A stretch of DNA of 38,094 nucleotides from NCBI GenBank assembly GCA_964534355.1, contig CAZHNZ010000028.1, positions 1 through 38,094 of the forward strand, read 5' to 3'. The notes under the pieces are model-generated. The model searched no databases, was not told the origin of the DNA, and saw only the letters and a list, made by a program, of their open reading frames with translations. The DNA comes from CAXXIC01 sp964534355 (lineage in GTDB: Bacteria > Bacteroidota > Bacteroidia > Bacteroidales > UBA7332). The position numbers and the translations under genes are program-made. Positions 1 to 7,720 of the stretch are shown here, in pieces (the stretch's first letter is position 1; each line of letters starts with the position of its first letter).

Positions 1-246
1 GATAAGCAGAAAAAAGATCAGAAGGATAAAGACAAGCAAAACAAAGATCAGCAAAATAAAAACCAGCAGAATAAAGACAAACAGGATCAGCAAAAGCAAC
101 AGCAGCAAAATCCGAATCAGATGTCGAAGGAGAATGCAAAACAGATGCTGGATGCCTTTATGCAGGACGAAAAAGGTACGCAGGACCGCGTAAAACAGAT
201 GCAATTGAAACAGCGTCAGCAGCGCAAAACCTCGAAAGAGTGGTAG
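1..246 (+). CDS. batC: BatC-like protein, C-terminal fragment
   Basis: The reading frame is open from the first base to a TAG at 244-246, so only the last 81 residues are present. The visible part is an extremely Lys/Gln/Asp/Asn-rich low-complexity stretch (residues 1-40 of the fragment) followed by a short helical end finishing in SKEW. A charged, KQ-rich tail of this kind is typical of BatC, the TPR protein encoded just before batD in Bacteroidota bat operons. The TPR part would lie upstream of the window. The call rests on composition and on the batD and batE genes that follow, not on a domain. Confidence 0.75.
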   Translation, partial: DKQKKDQKDKDKQNKDQQNKNQQNKDKQDQQKQQQQNPNQMSKENAKQMLDAFMQDEKGTQDRVKQMQLKQRQQRKTSKEW

Positions 247-316
247 TCTGACTGAACTGTCATAGATACGGTTTTGTTTTTGAGTAAATGTATTAGAATA
301 ACGTGTAAATAAAATA

Positions 317-2182
317 ATGATGAACAGAGTTTTATGGGGTTTGGCTTTTCTGTTGATGGCTACAATCAGTCTGAAAGCCGAAAGTGTAAAATTTACCGCT
401 GTGGGGCCGGGAACTGTTGTAAAGGGAGAGCAGTTCCGGTTGGTTTATTCCGTCAATGCCGAGTGCAAAGATTTGCGAGCGCCCGACATGCCCGATTTCG
501 AGGTGCTCATGGGGCCTTCCAAGTCGTATTCGAGCAGTGTGCAGATGATAAACGGGAATGTCACATCTGAGGTATCCAATTCGTTTACCTATATTTTAAT
601 GGCCACCAAAGAGGGGACATTTACTTTGCCACCGGCTACGATTGTGGTCGAAGGTAAACGTTTTGCGTCAAATCCTGTTGTTATAAAGGTTTTACCCCCG
701 GATAAGGCTGCGCAGGCCGCGGCGGGTAGTGCGCGTCAGAGAGGAAATTCATCGGGAGGTGGTTCATCGTCATCTTCGTCTTCTTCATCATCATCTTCTT
801 CTACGGGAAGCATCTCTTCGCAAAATCTCTTCACCCGCTTGTCTCTCTCTTCGCACCGGGTGTACGAACAGCAGGCTGTTTTGTCGAATATCAAGATATT
901 CAGCCGCTATGAGCTAGGTATAGAAGGTGGCAAAGTGGCCGAATACAACGGCTTTTTGGCCGAAGAAATTGTCGATCCAAACCGTCAGTGGACTGTCGAG
1001 AACGTAAACGGAACCAACTACCGCACCGTAAACATCAATCAAACTGTACTTTATCCGCAGCGTGCAGGCAAGTTGAGCATCGGTAGCAGCCGATTCGATT
1101 TGGTTGTGCGTGTACGCAATCAACAACGTCAGCAGAGCATTTTTGATGATTTCTTCGAAACCTATCAGGATGTCAAAAAGGTCATTTCTACGCAGCCTAC
1201 CACCATCGAGGTTATGCCTTTGCCACCCGGCAAACCGGCTTCTTTTACCGGTGCGGTGGGTAAGTTCGATATCACTTCATCCATCAGTACCCGCAAGCTA
1301 CGGGCCAATGAGGCGGTGACGGTGACGGTCACTATTTCGGGCGTCGGAAACATGAAGTTGTTGAAGAATCCAACCATTGCTTTCCCCACAGACTTTGAAC
1401 TGTACGACCCGAAAGAGAAAAATAATTTCAAAATCACCACAGCCGGATACAGAGGCAGTAAGGTTATTGATTACCTCGCTATTCCGCGTTATGCCGGCAA
1501 TTTTACCATTCCGGGAGTCGAGTTTTCCTATTTCGATCCGCAGACGGGTAGCTACAAAACTGCCCGCACCGAAGATTTTAAAATTGAAGTGGCCAAAGGT
1601 GTAGGTGGTTCCGGTCAGCAGGTTATGTCAGACTATACCAACAAGGAGAGCCTCAAACTGCTCGGTCAGGATATTCGTTTTATCAAAACAAATGCTTTTG
1701 ATTTAACCAAAACACAGACCTATTTCTTTGGTAGTCTGTTGTATCAGTTGCTCTTTATTCTGCCGTTTGTGCTGTTTGTCGTGCTCTTTATTGTATTCCG
1801 CAAAAAAGCGAAAGAGAGTACAAACCTGGCGCTCATGCGGACCAAAAAAGCCAACAAAGTGGCTACAAAACGGTTGAAAATGGGTGCCCGCTTCCTGCGC
1901 GAGAAAAATCACGATGCCTTCTACGACGAAATGTTGAAAGCTGTGTGGGGATACCTGAGCGACAAACTCAGCATACCGGTTTCGGAGCTCACCAAAGAGA
2001 ATATCGAATCTGAGTTGTACAAATATGGAGTAGGTGAGGAGCTGGTTCGTCAGTATCTGCAAATACTCGATACCTGCGAATTTGCCCGTTATGCACCGGC
2101 CAAGAGCGTCGATGCAATGGCTCAAACCTACGAAAATACGGTGGATGCCATTGGACAAATGGAGAAGATTATTAAAAAGTAA
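317..2182 (+). CDS. batD: BatD, oxygen-tolerance membrane protein
   Basis: This 621-residue protein is of usual BatD length. A signal peptide covers about residues 1-21. A beta-rich extracytoplasmic region follows, interrupted by a Ser-rich linker (about residues 145-164, some 14 serines in a row). One membrane segment lies at about 471-495, and the protein ends in a helical cytoplasmic domain. In bat operons BatD works with the VWA-domain proteins BatA/BatB and the TPR proteins BatC/BatE in periplasmic stress or aerotolerance; the molecular function is not settled. Two ATG codons are adjacent (317 and 320), so either could be the start. It lies 70 bp after batC and 21 bp before batE, consistent with one operon. 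Confidence 0.9.
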   Translation: MMNRVLWGLAFLLMATISLKAESVKFTAVGPGTVVKGEQFRLVYSVNAECKDLRAPDMPDFEVLMGPSKSYSSSVQMINGNVTSEVSNSFTYILMATKEGTFTLPPATIVVEGKRFASNPVVIKVLPPDKAAQAAAGSARQRGNSSGGGSSSSSSSSSSSSSTGSISSQNLFTRLSLSSHRVYEQQAVLSNIKIFSRYELGIEGGKVAEYNGFLAEEIVDPNRQWTVENVNGTNYRTVNINQTVLYPQRAGKLSIGSSRFDLVVRVRNQQRQQSIFDDFFETYQDVKKVISTQPTTIEVMPLPPGKPASFTGAVGKFDITSSISTRKLRANEAVTVTVTISGVGNMKLLKNPTIAFPTDFELYDPKEKNNFKITTAGYRGSKVIDYLAIPRYAGNFTIPGVEFSYFDPQTGSYKTARTEDFKIEVAKGVGGSGQQVMSDYTNKESLKLLGQDIRFIKTNAFDLTKTQTYFFGSLLYQLLFILPFVLFVVLFIVFRKKAKESTNLALMRTKKANKVATKRLKMGARFLREKNHDAFYDEMLKAVWGYLSDKLSIPVSELTKENIESELYKYGVGEELVRQYLQILDTCEFARYAPAKSVDAMAQTYENTVDAIGQMEKIIKK

Positions 2183-2203
2183 AACGGATAGCATTATCAT
2201 ATT

Positions 2204-2959
2204 ATGAGAAGATTAGTTTTCATTTGGGCTTTACTGATTTTTGCTTTTCAGGGAGCAGTAGCCAATTCAGATATTTTGCAAAAGAAAGCGGCAGAGGCTT
2301 ACACCAAAGGCGATTTTAATACAGCGGCTCAGATTTACGAGAGCATGTTGCGTACCGATGGCGTTTCGGCCGGTTTGTTCTACAACCTGGGTAATGCGTA
2401 TTACAAACAGGATGAAATACCCAAAGCCATTCTCAACTACGAACGGGCGTTGCTCTTGTCACCCGGCGATGAGGATATTCAGCACAACATCGAAATTGCC
2501 AAACTCAAAACCGTGGATAAAATCACCCCTGTGGGCCGTTTTATTTTCACCGAATGGGTAGAGGCTATCCGTATGCAGTTGAGTTCCGACGGCTGGGCGA
2601 TCTTTGCGGTGGTCACGTTTCTGCTTTTCATCGCCTCGTTGTTTATCTTCTTTTTTGCCGGCAGACTCTGGATGAAGAAGAGTGCATTCTTTGGCGGTAT
2701 TGCCTTTCTGCTGATTTGCCTGTTTGCCAATTTTTCGGCTTATACGCAAAAATCAAGAGTCGAAAACCGCGATCATGCCATTGTATTCACGCCCTCGATT
2801 GTGGTGAAGAGTACGCCCGACGATTCGGGTACCGATCTGTTTGTTATTCATCAGGGTTTGAAAGTGAAAGTGATAGACAAAGTGCGCGATTGGGTGCGGG
2901 TAGAGCTCGAAGATGGCAATGACGGCTGGATAAAATCGGATAATCTGCAAATTATTTAA
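2204..2959 (+). CDS. batE: BatE, TPR and SH3 domain protein
   Basis: The 251-residue product starts with a signal peptide (about 1-20). TPR-type repeats follow at about 22-95, with the pattern AAEAYTKGDFNTAAQIYESM and then a second unit with GNAYYKQDEIPKAI. Two membrane segments lie at about 131-153 and 160-180, and a C-terminal bacterial SH3-like region at about 190-251 ends in GNDGWIKSDNLQII. This architecture (TPR, two TM, SH3b) is that of BatE. It sits 21 bp after batD and is probably the last gene of the bat operon. The SH3b part probably faces the periplasm and could bind peptidoglycan; that placement is inferred from the two TM segments. Confidence 0.88.
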   Translation: MRRLVFIWALLIFAFQGAVANSDILQKKAAEAYTKGDFNTAAQIYESMLRTDGVSAGLFYNLGNAYYKQDEIPKAILNYERALLLSPGDEDIQHNIEIAKLKTVDKITPVGRFIFTEWVEAIRMQLSSDGWAIFAVVTFLLFIASLFIFFFAGRLWMKKSAFFGGIAFLLICLFANFSAYTQKSRVENRDHAIVFTPSIVVKSTPDDSGTDLFVIHQGLKVKVIDKVRDWVRVELEDGNDGWIKSDNLQII

Positions 2960-2992
2960 TCCGGCCATTCGGAGGCTTGTCAGACTATACAC

Positions 2993-3676
2993 ATGGATAT
3001 GAATTATTGGATAGAATTGGATCGCACGGTTACACTGTTTATCAATGGTAATCATTCGCCGCTGAGCGATAGTTTTTTCTATCTTTTTTCCAAAGTGAAC
3101 GTCTGGATACCCTTTTACCTCAGCCTGCTCTATATTTTCTACAAACAACAGGGCTCACGCATCTGGGTGCTTTTGCTCGCTGTGGGTGTGGCCGTGTTGT
3201 TGGCCGATCAGGTTTCGTCCGGCATTCTGAAACCGCTGGTGGGCCGATTGCGTCCGTCTCACGATCCTGACATTCAACACATGGTGCATCTGGTGCGCGA
3301 TTACCGCGGAGCGTTGTATGGCTTTGTGTCATCGCATGCAGCCAACACTGCCGCCATTGCTACCTTATTTATATTACTTATTCGCCGTAGCCTTATTATA
3401 CCTGTTTTGGTGTTGTGGACTACGCTCTCTTCCTGTTCCCGTATTTTTCTCGGTCTTCATTATCTGGGTGATATTCTGGCCGGCTCTTTGGTGGGTATTG
3501 CTGCCGGATTTGCGGCGTATGCTTTTTATCGTTTGGTCAATCGTAAAATGAGTGTCAAATATCCTCTCTACGGCTCAGAACTTGCTCTAACAGATGCCGA
3601 ATTATTCATCCCAACATTTATTTGGTTAATTTCGGGGCTGATTATGTTTGTCGTTAGTGTTGTACAACATGCTTAA
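2993..3676 (+). CDS. PAP2-family membrane phosphatase
   Basis: A 227-residue membrane protein carrying the three phosphatase motifs of the PAP2 superfamily: KPLVGRLRP at residues 80-88, SSHAAN at 113-118 (variant of PSGH) and SR followed by HYLGD at 149-160, which supplies the catalytic His and Asp. Several hydrophobic helices separate the motifs. Such enzymes hydrolyse phosphatidate, undecaprenyl pyrophosphate or lipid A phosphates at the periplasmic face of the inner membrane; the sequence does not choose among these substrates. The gene begins 33 bp after batE, so it may be read with the bat operon. A second ATG lies two codons downstream of the first. Confidence 0.88.
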   Translation: MDMNYWIELDRTVTLFINGNHSPLSDSFFYLFSKVNVWIPFYLSLLYIFYKQQGSRIWVLLLAVGVAVLLADQVSSGILKPLVGRLRPSHDPDIQHMVHLVRDYRGALYGFVSSHAANTAAIATLFILLIRRSLIIPVLVLWTTLSSCSRIFLGLHYLGDILAGSLVGIAAGFAAYAFYRLVNRKMSVKYPLYGSELALTDAELFIPTFIWLISGLIMFVVSVVQHA

Positions 3677-3694
3677 AAAAAACATGTAAAAATG

Positions 3695-3726
3695 TTTGGA
3701 TATTAAAGTTTTTTGTTCTAAATTTA
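3695..3726 (+). promoter_or_regulatory. Bacteroidota-type promoter for the small HTH gene
   Basis: TTTG at 3695-3698 and TAAATTTA at 3719-3726 are separated by 20 bp. This matches the Bacteroidota consensus (TTTG, 19-21 bp, TAnnTTTG) except for the final base of the -7 box. The predicted start of transcription is about 40 bp before the ATG at 3775. Confidence 0.5.
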
Positions 3727-3774
3727 TTGCGTGAAAAGACACTATATTTCTAACCTTATTAATACATAAAGGAT

Positions 3775-4044
3775 ATGAACAAGACTATTTCATTCAACGA
3801 GCTTCGCCACATCAAATCACAATTGCCTTCGGGAAGTACTCAAAAAATCGCAGACGAACTGGGTGTCTCTGCCGATACTGTTCGGAATTATTTTGGAGGC
3901 GATCATTACAAAGAGGGTAAAAGCACCGGTATTCACATAGAACCGGGTCCCGACGGCGGAATCGTAGTTCTTGATGATACAACCATTCTGGAAAAAGCTC
4001 TTTCTATTCTGGGTAAGAGTGTCGAACTTCTGGAAGTCGATTAA
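3775..4044 (+). CDS. Small HTH DNA-binding protein
   Basis: An 89-residue protein. Residues about 18-42 (SGSTQKIADELGVSADTVRN) form a clear helix-turn-helix. The C-terminal half is acidic, with IHIEPGPDGGIVVLDDTTILEKAL. It resembles short DNA-binding proteins common in Bacteroidales, but no specific regulon can be named. It has its own upstream promoter candidate and is followed by a strong terminator, so it looks monocistronic. Confidence 0.8.
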   Translation: MNKTISFNELRHIKSQLPSGSTQKIADELGVSADTVRNYFGGDHYKEGKSTGIHIEPGPDGGIVVLDDTTILEKALSILGKSVELLEVD

Positions 4045-4070
4045 CCATCCTAAAAAACAATTTATTGGCA

Positions 4071-4123
4071 AAAAACCTCAAAGAAAAACAATCTGTTTTG
4101 CTTTGAGGTTTTTTGTTTTTCTA
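4071..4123 (+). terminator. Rho-independent terminator after the HTH gene
   Basis: AACCTCAAAG (4074-4083) pairs with CTTTGAGGTT (4101-4110). The stem continues inward with ACAAAA-type pairs around a short loop, and a T-rich run follows (4109-4120). Confidence 0.9.
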
Positions 4124-4202
4124 AAAACAAATTTTTGTTAAGATTGTTTTATTTGTATAGCCTTTGTTTTATTCCTCTGACAAACCTAAAAAACGAAATA
4201 CG

Positions 4203-5321
4203 ATGAACGACAAGTTGATTACCTTAGCTATTCATACCTTCGAAAAGGCTCAGATTTTGAAGTCTCTTCTCGAAAATGAGGGTATAGAAGTCTATATTCA
4301 CAATGTGAATCTCATACAGCCTATGGTCTCATCCGGTGTGCGGGTACGTATCAAAGAGGCAGATTTGCCACAGGCTCTGCGTGTGGTCGAACAGGCCAAG
4401 CTAAATGATGAATCCGAAGAGTGGCCGGTTACAGACCCCGAACGATTCAATATTCGACGTATTTTGGTGCCGGTAGATTTTTCACCCTATTCGCAGACGG
4501 CTGCCGAAATGGCTATCCGTATGGCCGCCCGATACGCTTCTGAGTTGATGTTCTTTCACGCATACTATTTGCCTATTGCTTCGGGGGTGTTGCCTATCGA
4601 GGTCAATTTTACGGGTGAATTGTTTAGTGGTGAATCGTTGGTGGCCATTCAGGATAAAGAAAATGCTGAATTCAACCATTTTCTCGATGGTCTGAAAGAA
4701 AAAATGCATAGGTCGGAATTGCCCCGCGTAAAACTGAGTCACACTCTCAAAGAGGGAATTCCGGAAGAGGAGATTCTTCGGTTTTCCAAAGTTTACAAGC
4801 CATCTATCCTCATTATGGGTACGCGCGGTAAAAGTGCAAAAACCATCGACTATCTTGGTAGTGTAACTGCCGAAGTGATTGATCGCAGCAAAATCCCCGT
4901 TCTCGCGATTCCCGAAAAATCAAGATTGGTGCGTTTCGAGGATATCACCAATATGGCTTTTATTGCACAGTTCAATCAGAAGGATCTGATTAGCTTCGAC
5001 AAGCTAATGCGTATGAAGGGTGAAGTCGATTTTCAAATTCATTTTTTGCATATTTCTGAGAAAATGGATCAGTGGGATGAAGTTTCTCTGGCTGGTATGC
5101 AATCTTATTTGCAGGGGATGTATCCCAAATTGCGCGCCACCTATGGCATCATCAATGGCAACGATGTGTTCAATAGTATGGAAGAATATATCCGCAAATA
5201 CAACATCGACGCCTTTGCTGTGACTTCGCACAAACGAAATATTTTCGCCTCTTTGTTTTACCCAAGTATGCCCAATCAGATGCTTTTCCATACCGATACA
5301 CCGATGTTGGTCATGAGATAA
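4203..5321 (+). CDS. Universal stress protein with N-terminal DUF2007-like domain
   Basis: Starting from ATG 4203 the protein has 372 residues. An in-frame ATG at 4164 would add 13 residues that do not look conserved. Residues about 4-63 resemble DUF2007 (a small signal-transducer-like domain that senses or binds an unknown partner), with EKAQILKSLLENEGIEVYI. Two Usp-type Rossmann domains follow. The first (about 83-240) has ILVPVDFSPYSQTAAEMA and an ATP-binding-like loop near IMGTRGKSAKTIDYLGSV. The second, about 245-372, is more divergent. Tandem Usp proteins respond to stress or energy starvation. The DUF2007-Usp-Usp fusion is the noteworthy part. A hairpin without an obvious T-run lies 20 bp downstream. 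Confidence 0.82.
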   Translation: MNDKLITLAIHTFEKAQILKSLLENEGIEVYIHNVNLIQPMVSSGVRVRIKEADLPQALRVVEQAKLNDESEEWPVTDPERFNIRRILVPVDFSPYSQTAAEMAIRMAARYASELMFFHAYYLPIASGVLPIEVNFTGELFSGESLVAIQDKENAEFNHFLDGLKEKMHRSELPRVKLSHTLKEGIPEEEILRFSKVYKPSILIMGTRGKSAKTIDYLGSVTAEVIDRSKIPVLAIPEKSRLVRFEDITNMAFIAQFNQKDLISFDKLMRMKGEVDFQIHFLHISEKMDQWDEVSLAGMQSYLQGMYPKLRATYGIINGNDVFNSMEEYIRKYNIDAFAVTSHKRNIFASLFYPSMPNQMLFHTDTPMLVMR

Positions 5322-5342
5322 TTAACGTCAGATTTATCCAAT

Positions 5343-5373
5343 AGCAGGTACAACATTTTATGTTGTGCCTGCT
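5343..5373 (+). terminator. Hairpin after the universal stress gene
   Basis: AGCAGGTACAACA (5343-5355) pairs with TGTTGTGCCTGCT (5361-5373), thirteen pairs with one G-T. No good T-run follows, so it may be an RNA-stabilising end or a weak terminator. Confidence 0.5.
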
Positions 5374-5904
5374 GTTTCGAGGTTCGACTTATCCAGAAAT
5401 AAGTTCGAGCCTTGCTTATTATTGCACTTGTTCTATTTTGTTTTTCAATTGGACAAACCCGGTACCTGACCCTGCCTGAATTGAAAATCGACGAAGTTAA
5501 AGGCAGAACTTCTGCTTATCGTAGCGAATATTCACGCAGTACAACATTACGCTTTTCTCTCGCAGCGCAACACTTTGCCACTCCGGAAACTGGCTTTTAG
5601 CTCGAACAAAGGCGGAGTCTTTGCTCAACGACTGTTGCAGGCTACACTACGCCGAACGGGGGCCGTATGCCGAACAGACTACGGTGAACTGAGCTTTTAG
5701 CAGTGACGAAGCGAGACGCTTCGACAAACGACAGCGCTACGGTTTCGCACCTACGACGAACAGAGTTTACCTTACTTTAATAGCTGGATTTTTTATCACA
5801 CTACGCCGAACTGAGTGCTTTTTTTGATTTAATGTCGTAGGTGTGGCCAATCGGTCCGACTTTTAGCTTTGATACAGGCTGAATTGGTATGACAAACTTC
5901 GTAC
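5374..5904. repeat. Intergenic stretch with dispersed repeat pieces, no gene
   Basis: No coding sequence is supported here. The stretch holds parts of a repeat family seen again further on. The block 5549-5602 (CTCGCAGCGCAACACTTTGC, then GGAAACTGGCTTTTAGC) matches 9197-9250. The piece 5861-5896 (CTTTTAGCTTTGATACAGGC) matches the second half of the units at 9197-9292 and 9611-9698. The core ACTACGCCGAAC occurs near 5648 and 5795. An inverted repeat (GGTTCGACTTAT against ATAAGTTCGAGCC) lies at about 5380-5413. A short ORF at 5412-5600 is treated as chance. Confidence 0.7.
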
Positions 5905-6909
5905 CTAATCTTTTGTCAATTTCTTTAAACGACCCTGATAACACTGCCAATAATTTCGTTTTGTTTTGTCGCTCAAATAGGAAGCCGAAATGAACTTCTC
6001 CACTTCTGCTGATTTCGAAATCATAAGTTCCATTATACTTTTAAAAACTTTCTCGCTGATTCCCGACATCTCAGCCAGTTTGGCAAATTGCTCACCTATT
6101 TTCCCCTGAGTTATGTTTTTGGGCAATAGTCCATCTTCGAGTGCAAAATCTTTATCCGCTATATGAATACGACTATTCAACAAGTCGTAAGCCGGGCTTA
6201 GCCGATAGTCGCCCATGGGCGTTTCGAGTATAGAGAAATTTTTGAAGTGCGCATCGCCATTCGAAAACAAGTAGTTAAATATCAGCAACTTCAATAGTTT
6301 TGGTGCTTCCGGTTTATAAGTCGGCAAAAGCCTTTGCATCAGCTGAAATAGCTCCAGATAATTCCCCGAATATTTATAATGATCGCCATGTGTTTGTGGT
6401 GTGCGGCCGGCTAAGGATGCAAAATCGTCCTGAGCCCGCTTTGTGCCATCTTCGTTCACATCAAAACGTTTCGTGATGTAGGCCGGAGAGCCATCTTTAA
6501 AGAATATCAGGGCATTTTCGGCAGTTTCTATTCCATACACCTGGCGGGCAATTTGCATGGTTAGGTGCTCATTGGCAGGCATTTGATCCGGGTTTTTACC
6601 GACACCGGGAATCGGTTTCAGTATATAAGTGCCGCGTTCTCCTTCACCAATCAGTCGGAGCTTGTTCTTTTCGAGCAAAACCGAGAATTTTTCCTGCACT
6701 CCGGAAATCGACATGCATTTTCTGCTTTGGTCAAATAGTTCATCCGTTTCAGCATTGGATGCAGGCGAATCGTAAGGCAATACGTAATGCACTGCCTTGC
6801 CGTTAAATACCCGTTTCAGGCAGGTACGGCTATATGCAGTAAAACCTTCGGCCAATGTGCCCGGACAGTTTCTGATTAATAATTGACTATTACCTGCTAT
6901 ATTGCTCAT
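5905..6909 (-). CDS. hipT: HipT/HipA-family serine/threonine kinase toxin
   Basis: The 334-residue protein has the HipA kinase fold but lacks the HipA N-terminal subdomain, which is encoded separately by the next gene upstream. Visible motifs are SISGVQEK at 67-74 (an SIS motif like the autophosphorylated serines of HipT), YILKP with K98 as the likely ATP lysine, NGDAHFKN at 217-224 with the catalytic D219, and YDLLNS at 241-246 with the metal-binding D242. HipA/HipT kinases inactivate an aminoacyl-tRNA synthetase (GltX for HipA, TrpS for E. coli HipT); the target here is unknown. It is the last gene of a hipB-hipS-hipT operon, 38 bp after hipS, with an AT-rich repeat in between. Confidence 0.88.
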   Translation of the reverse strand: MSNIAGNSQLLIRNCPGTLAEGFTAYSRTCLKRVFNGKAVHYVLPYDSPASNAETDELFDQSRKCMSISGVQEKFSVLLEKNKLRLIGEGERGTYILKPIPGVGKNPDQMPANEHLTMQIARQVYGIETAENALIFFKDGSPAYITKRFDVNEDGTKRAQDDFASLAGRTPQTHGDHYKYSGNYLELFQLMQRLLPTYKPEAPKLLKLLIFNYLFSNGDAHFKNFSILETPMGDYRLSPAYDLLNSRIHIADKDFALEDGLLPKNITQGKIGEQFAKLAEMSGISEKVFKSIMELMISKSAEVEKFISASYLSDKTKRNYWQCYQGRLKKLTKD

Positions 6910-6919
6910 ATCTAAACCC

Positions 6920-6956
6920 TTAATTATTAATTGTTAATTATTAATTGTTAATTGTT
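6920..6956. repeat. AT-rich short tandem repeat between hipS and hipT
   Basis: TTAATTATTAATTG units are repeated across the spacer and into the 3' end of hipS. A similar TTAATTATTAATT tract lies at 29986-30015 beside gcvP. Confidence 0.75.
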
Positions 6957-7274
6957 TATTCGAACAACCCGTACCGCACCAATGCAGTCAATTCCTGCTG
7001 TTGTCAACAATAGCCCAAAATAATCGTCAGCATCTATTCTGTTTAATTTGCACACAACCTGCTTATTGGTGCCTTCGGGTAGCATATTAAAGAAAAACGG
7101 AAATAAGTATTCCGAATGAAAGGGCTGTGCATCCTTGGGCAAAGTAAGACTGATAGCCGGCTTCGTTTTGTCGGACATCCAGGTATTCAGATAGCAAAAT
7201 GTAAACGATCCATCGTCGTGTTGGGTCAATACACCAGCCTCCTGATCTTTGAACAGGACTTTTGCTTCTCTCAT
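6948..7274 (-). CDS. hipS: HipS-like small protein (HipA N-terminal subdomain)
   Basis: The 108-residue protein corresponds to the N-terminal subdomain of HipA. Its most telling part is SEYLFPFFFNMLPEGTN at about 54-70, the conserved end of this domain. In the E. coli HipBST system the split-off HipS, and not HipB, neutralises the HipT kinase; the same role is inferred here. Its ATG overlaps the hipB stop by 4 bp (ATGA at 7271-7274), which implies translational coupling and near-equal dosage. Confidence 0.85.
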   Translation of the reverse strand: MREAKVLFKDQEAGVLTQHDDGSFTFCYLNTWMSDKTKPAISLTLPKDAQPFHSEYLFPFFFNMLPEGTNKQVVCKLNRIDADDYFGLLLTTAGIDCIGAVRVVRINN

Positions 7275-7489
7275 TTATCAGTAGCTATATTTTTGATTGT
7301 CAGACTAACTTCCATTCCCAGCACATCGGCTATTTTTTGTAGGGTGAGTAATGTCGGATTTCCCTTTCCACTTTCCAATTGTTTCAGGGTGCGTAAGCCT
7401 ACGCCCGATAGTTCGGCTACCGCTTCCTGGGTTACCTGCAACACTTCCCTGCGTGCTTTTATTGTTTCTATTAGCTTCGTATAGTGCAT
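7271..7489 (-). CDS. hipB: HipB-like XRE-family regulator
   Basis: A 72-residue protein made almost entirely of an XRE helix-turn-helix (residues about 10-62), with TQEAVAELSGVGLRTLKQLE and GNPTLLTLQKIADVLGM. It is the first gene of the hipBST operon. It presumably represses its own promoter, where an inverted repeat encloses a TAnnTTTG box. It lacks the C-terminal extension of E. coli HipB. Confidence 0.87.
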   Translation of the reverse strand: MHYTKLIETIKARREVLQVTQEAVAELSGVGLRTLKQLESGKGNPTLLTLQKIADVLGMEVSLTIKNIATDK

Positions 7490-7495
7490 TATATG

Positions 7496-7548
7496 GCTCT
7501 TTTACTTGCAAATGTACAACAATTATTCGTATAAGTAATAAAAAGAGC
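7496..7548 (-). promoter_or_regulatory. hipBST promoter with inverted-repeat operator
   Basis: On the - strand TACATTTG (7509-7516) is a perfect Bacteroidota -7 box 20 bp before the hipB ATG. It lies between two arms of an imperfect inverted repeat: GCTCTTTTACTT at 7496-7507 and AAGTAATAAAAAGAGC at 7533-7548. This is a plausible HipB operator. The -33 element is not clear. Confidence 0.6.
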
Positions 7549-7572
7549 AATAAATAGCACTTTATCGTGTAG

Positions 7573-7627
7573 GATAGAATGCAAATGCATAGAGTGGATT
7601 ACTTTAGGCATACCACCGACCAGTGCA
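7573..7627 (-). pseudogene. Fragment of a DUF4143-type ATPase gene
   Basis: On the - strand this piece reads ALVGGMPKVIHSMH. The intact ATPase gene next door reads TLVGGMPEVINVY at 8483-8518, and the DNA is also alike (GGTATGCC, AAAGTAATC against GAAGTAATC). The fragment has no start or end of its own and stops where the repeat at 7628 begins. It is most likely the remnant of a second, related gene. Confidence 0.6.
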
Positions 7628-7685
7628 TTTGTCGTGAAATGACGGTAACAAAAGTGATATTTTGTCGTAAAATGACGGTAACAAT
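7628..7685. repeat. Direct repeat downstream of the DUF4143 ATPase (two copies)
   Basis: Two copies of GTCGTGAAATGACGGTAA-type sequence begin at 7628 and 7661, spaced by 33 bp. The whole 58-bp block is nearly identical to 9136-9193 on the other side of the ATPase gene, with about three differences and the same orientation. The core contains the half-dyad GTC...GAC. Confidence 0.85.
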
Positions 7686-7720
7686 GTTTTCCAAACAGTC
7701 TACGGCCAACTGAGGTTTTT

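Noticed and set aside
5412..5600. 62-residue hydrophobic ORF
   Set aside because: Its second half is the dispersed repeat, and it has no start context.
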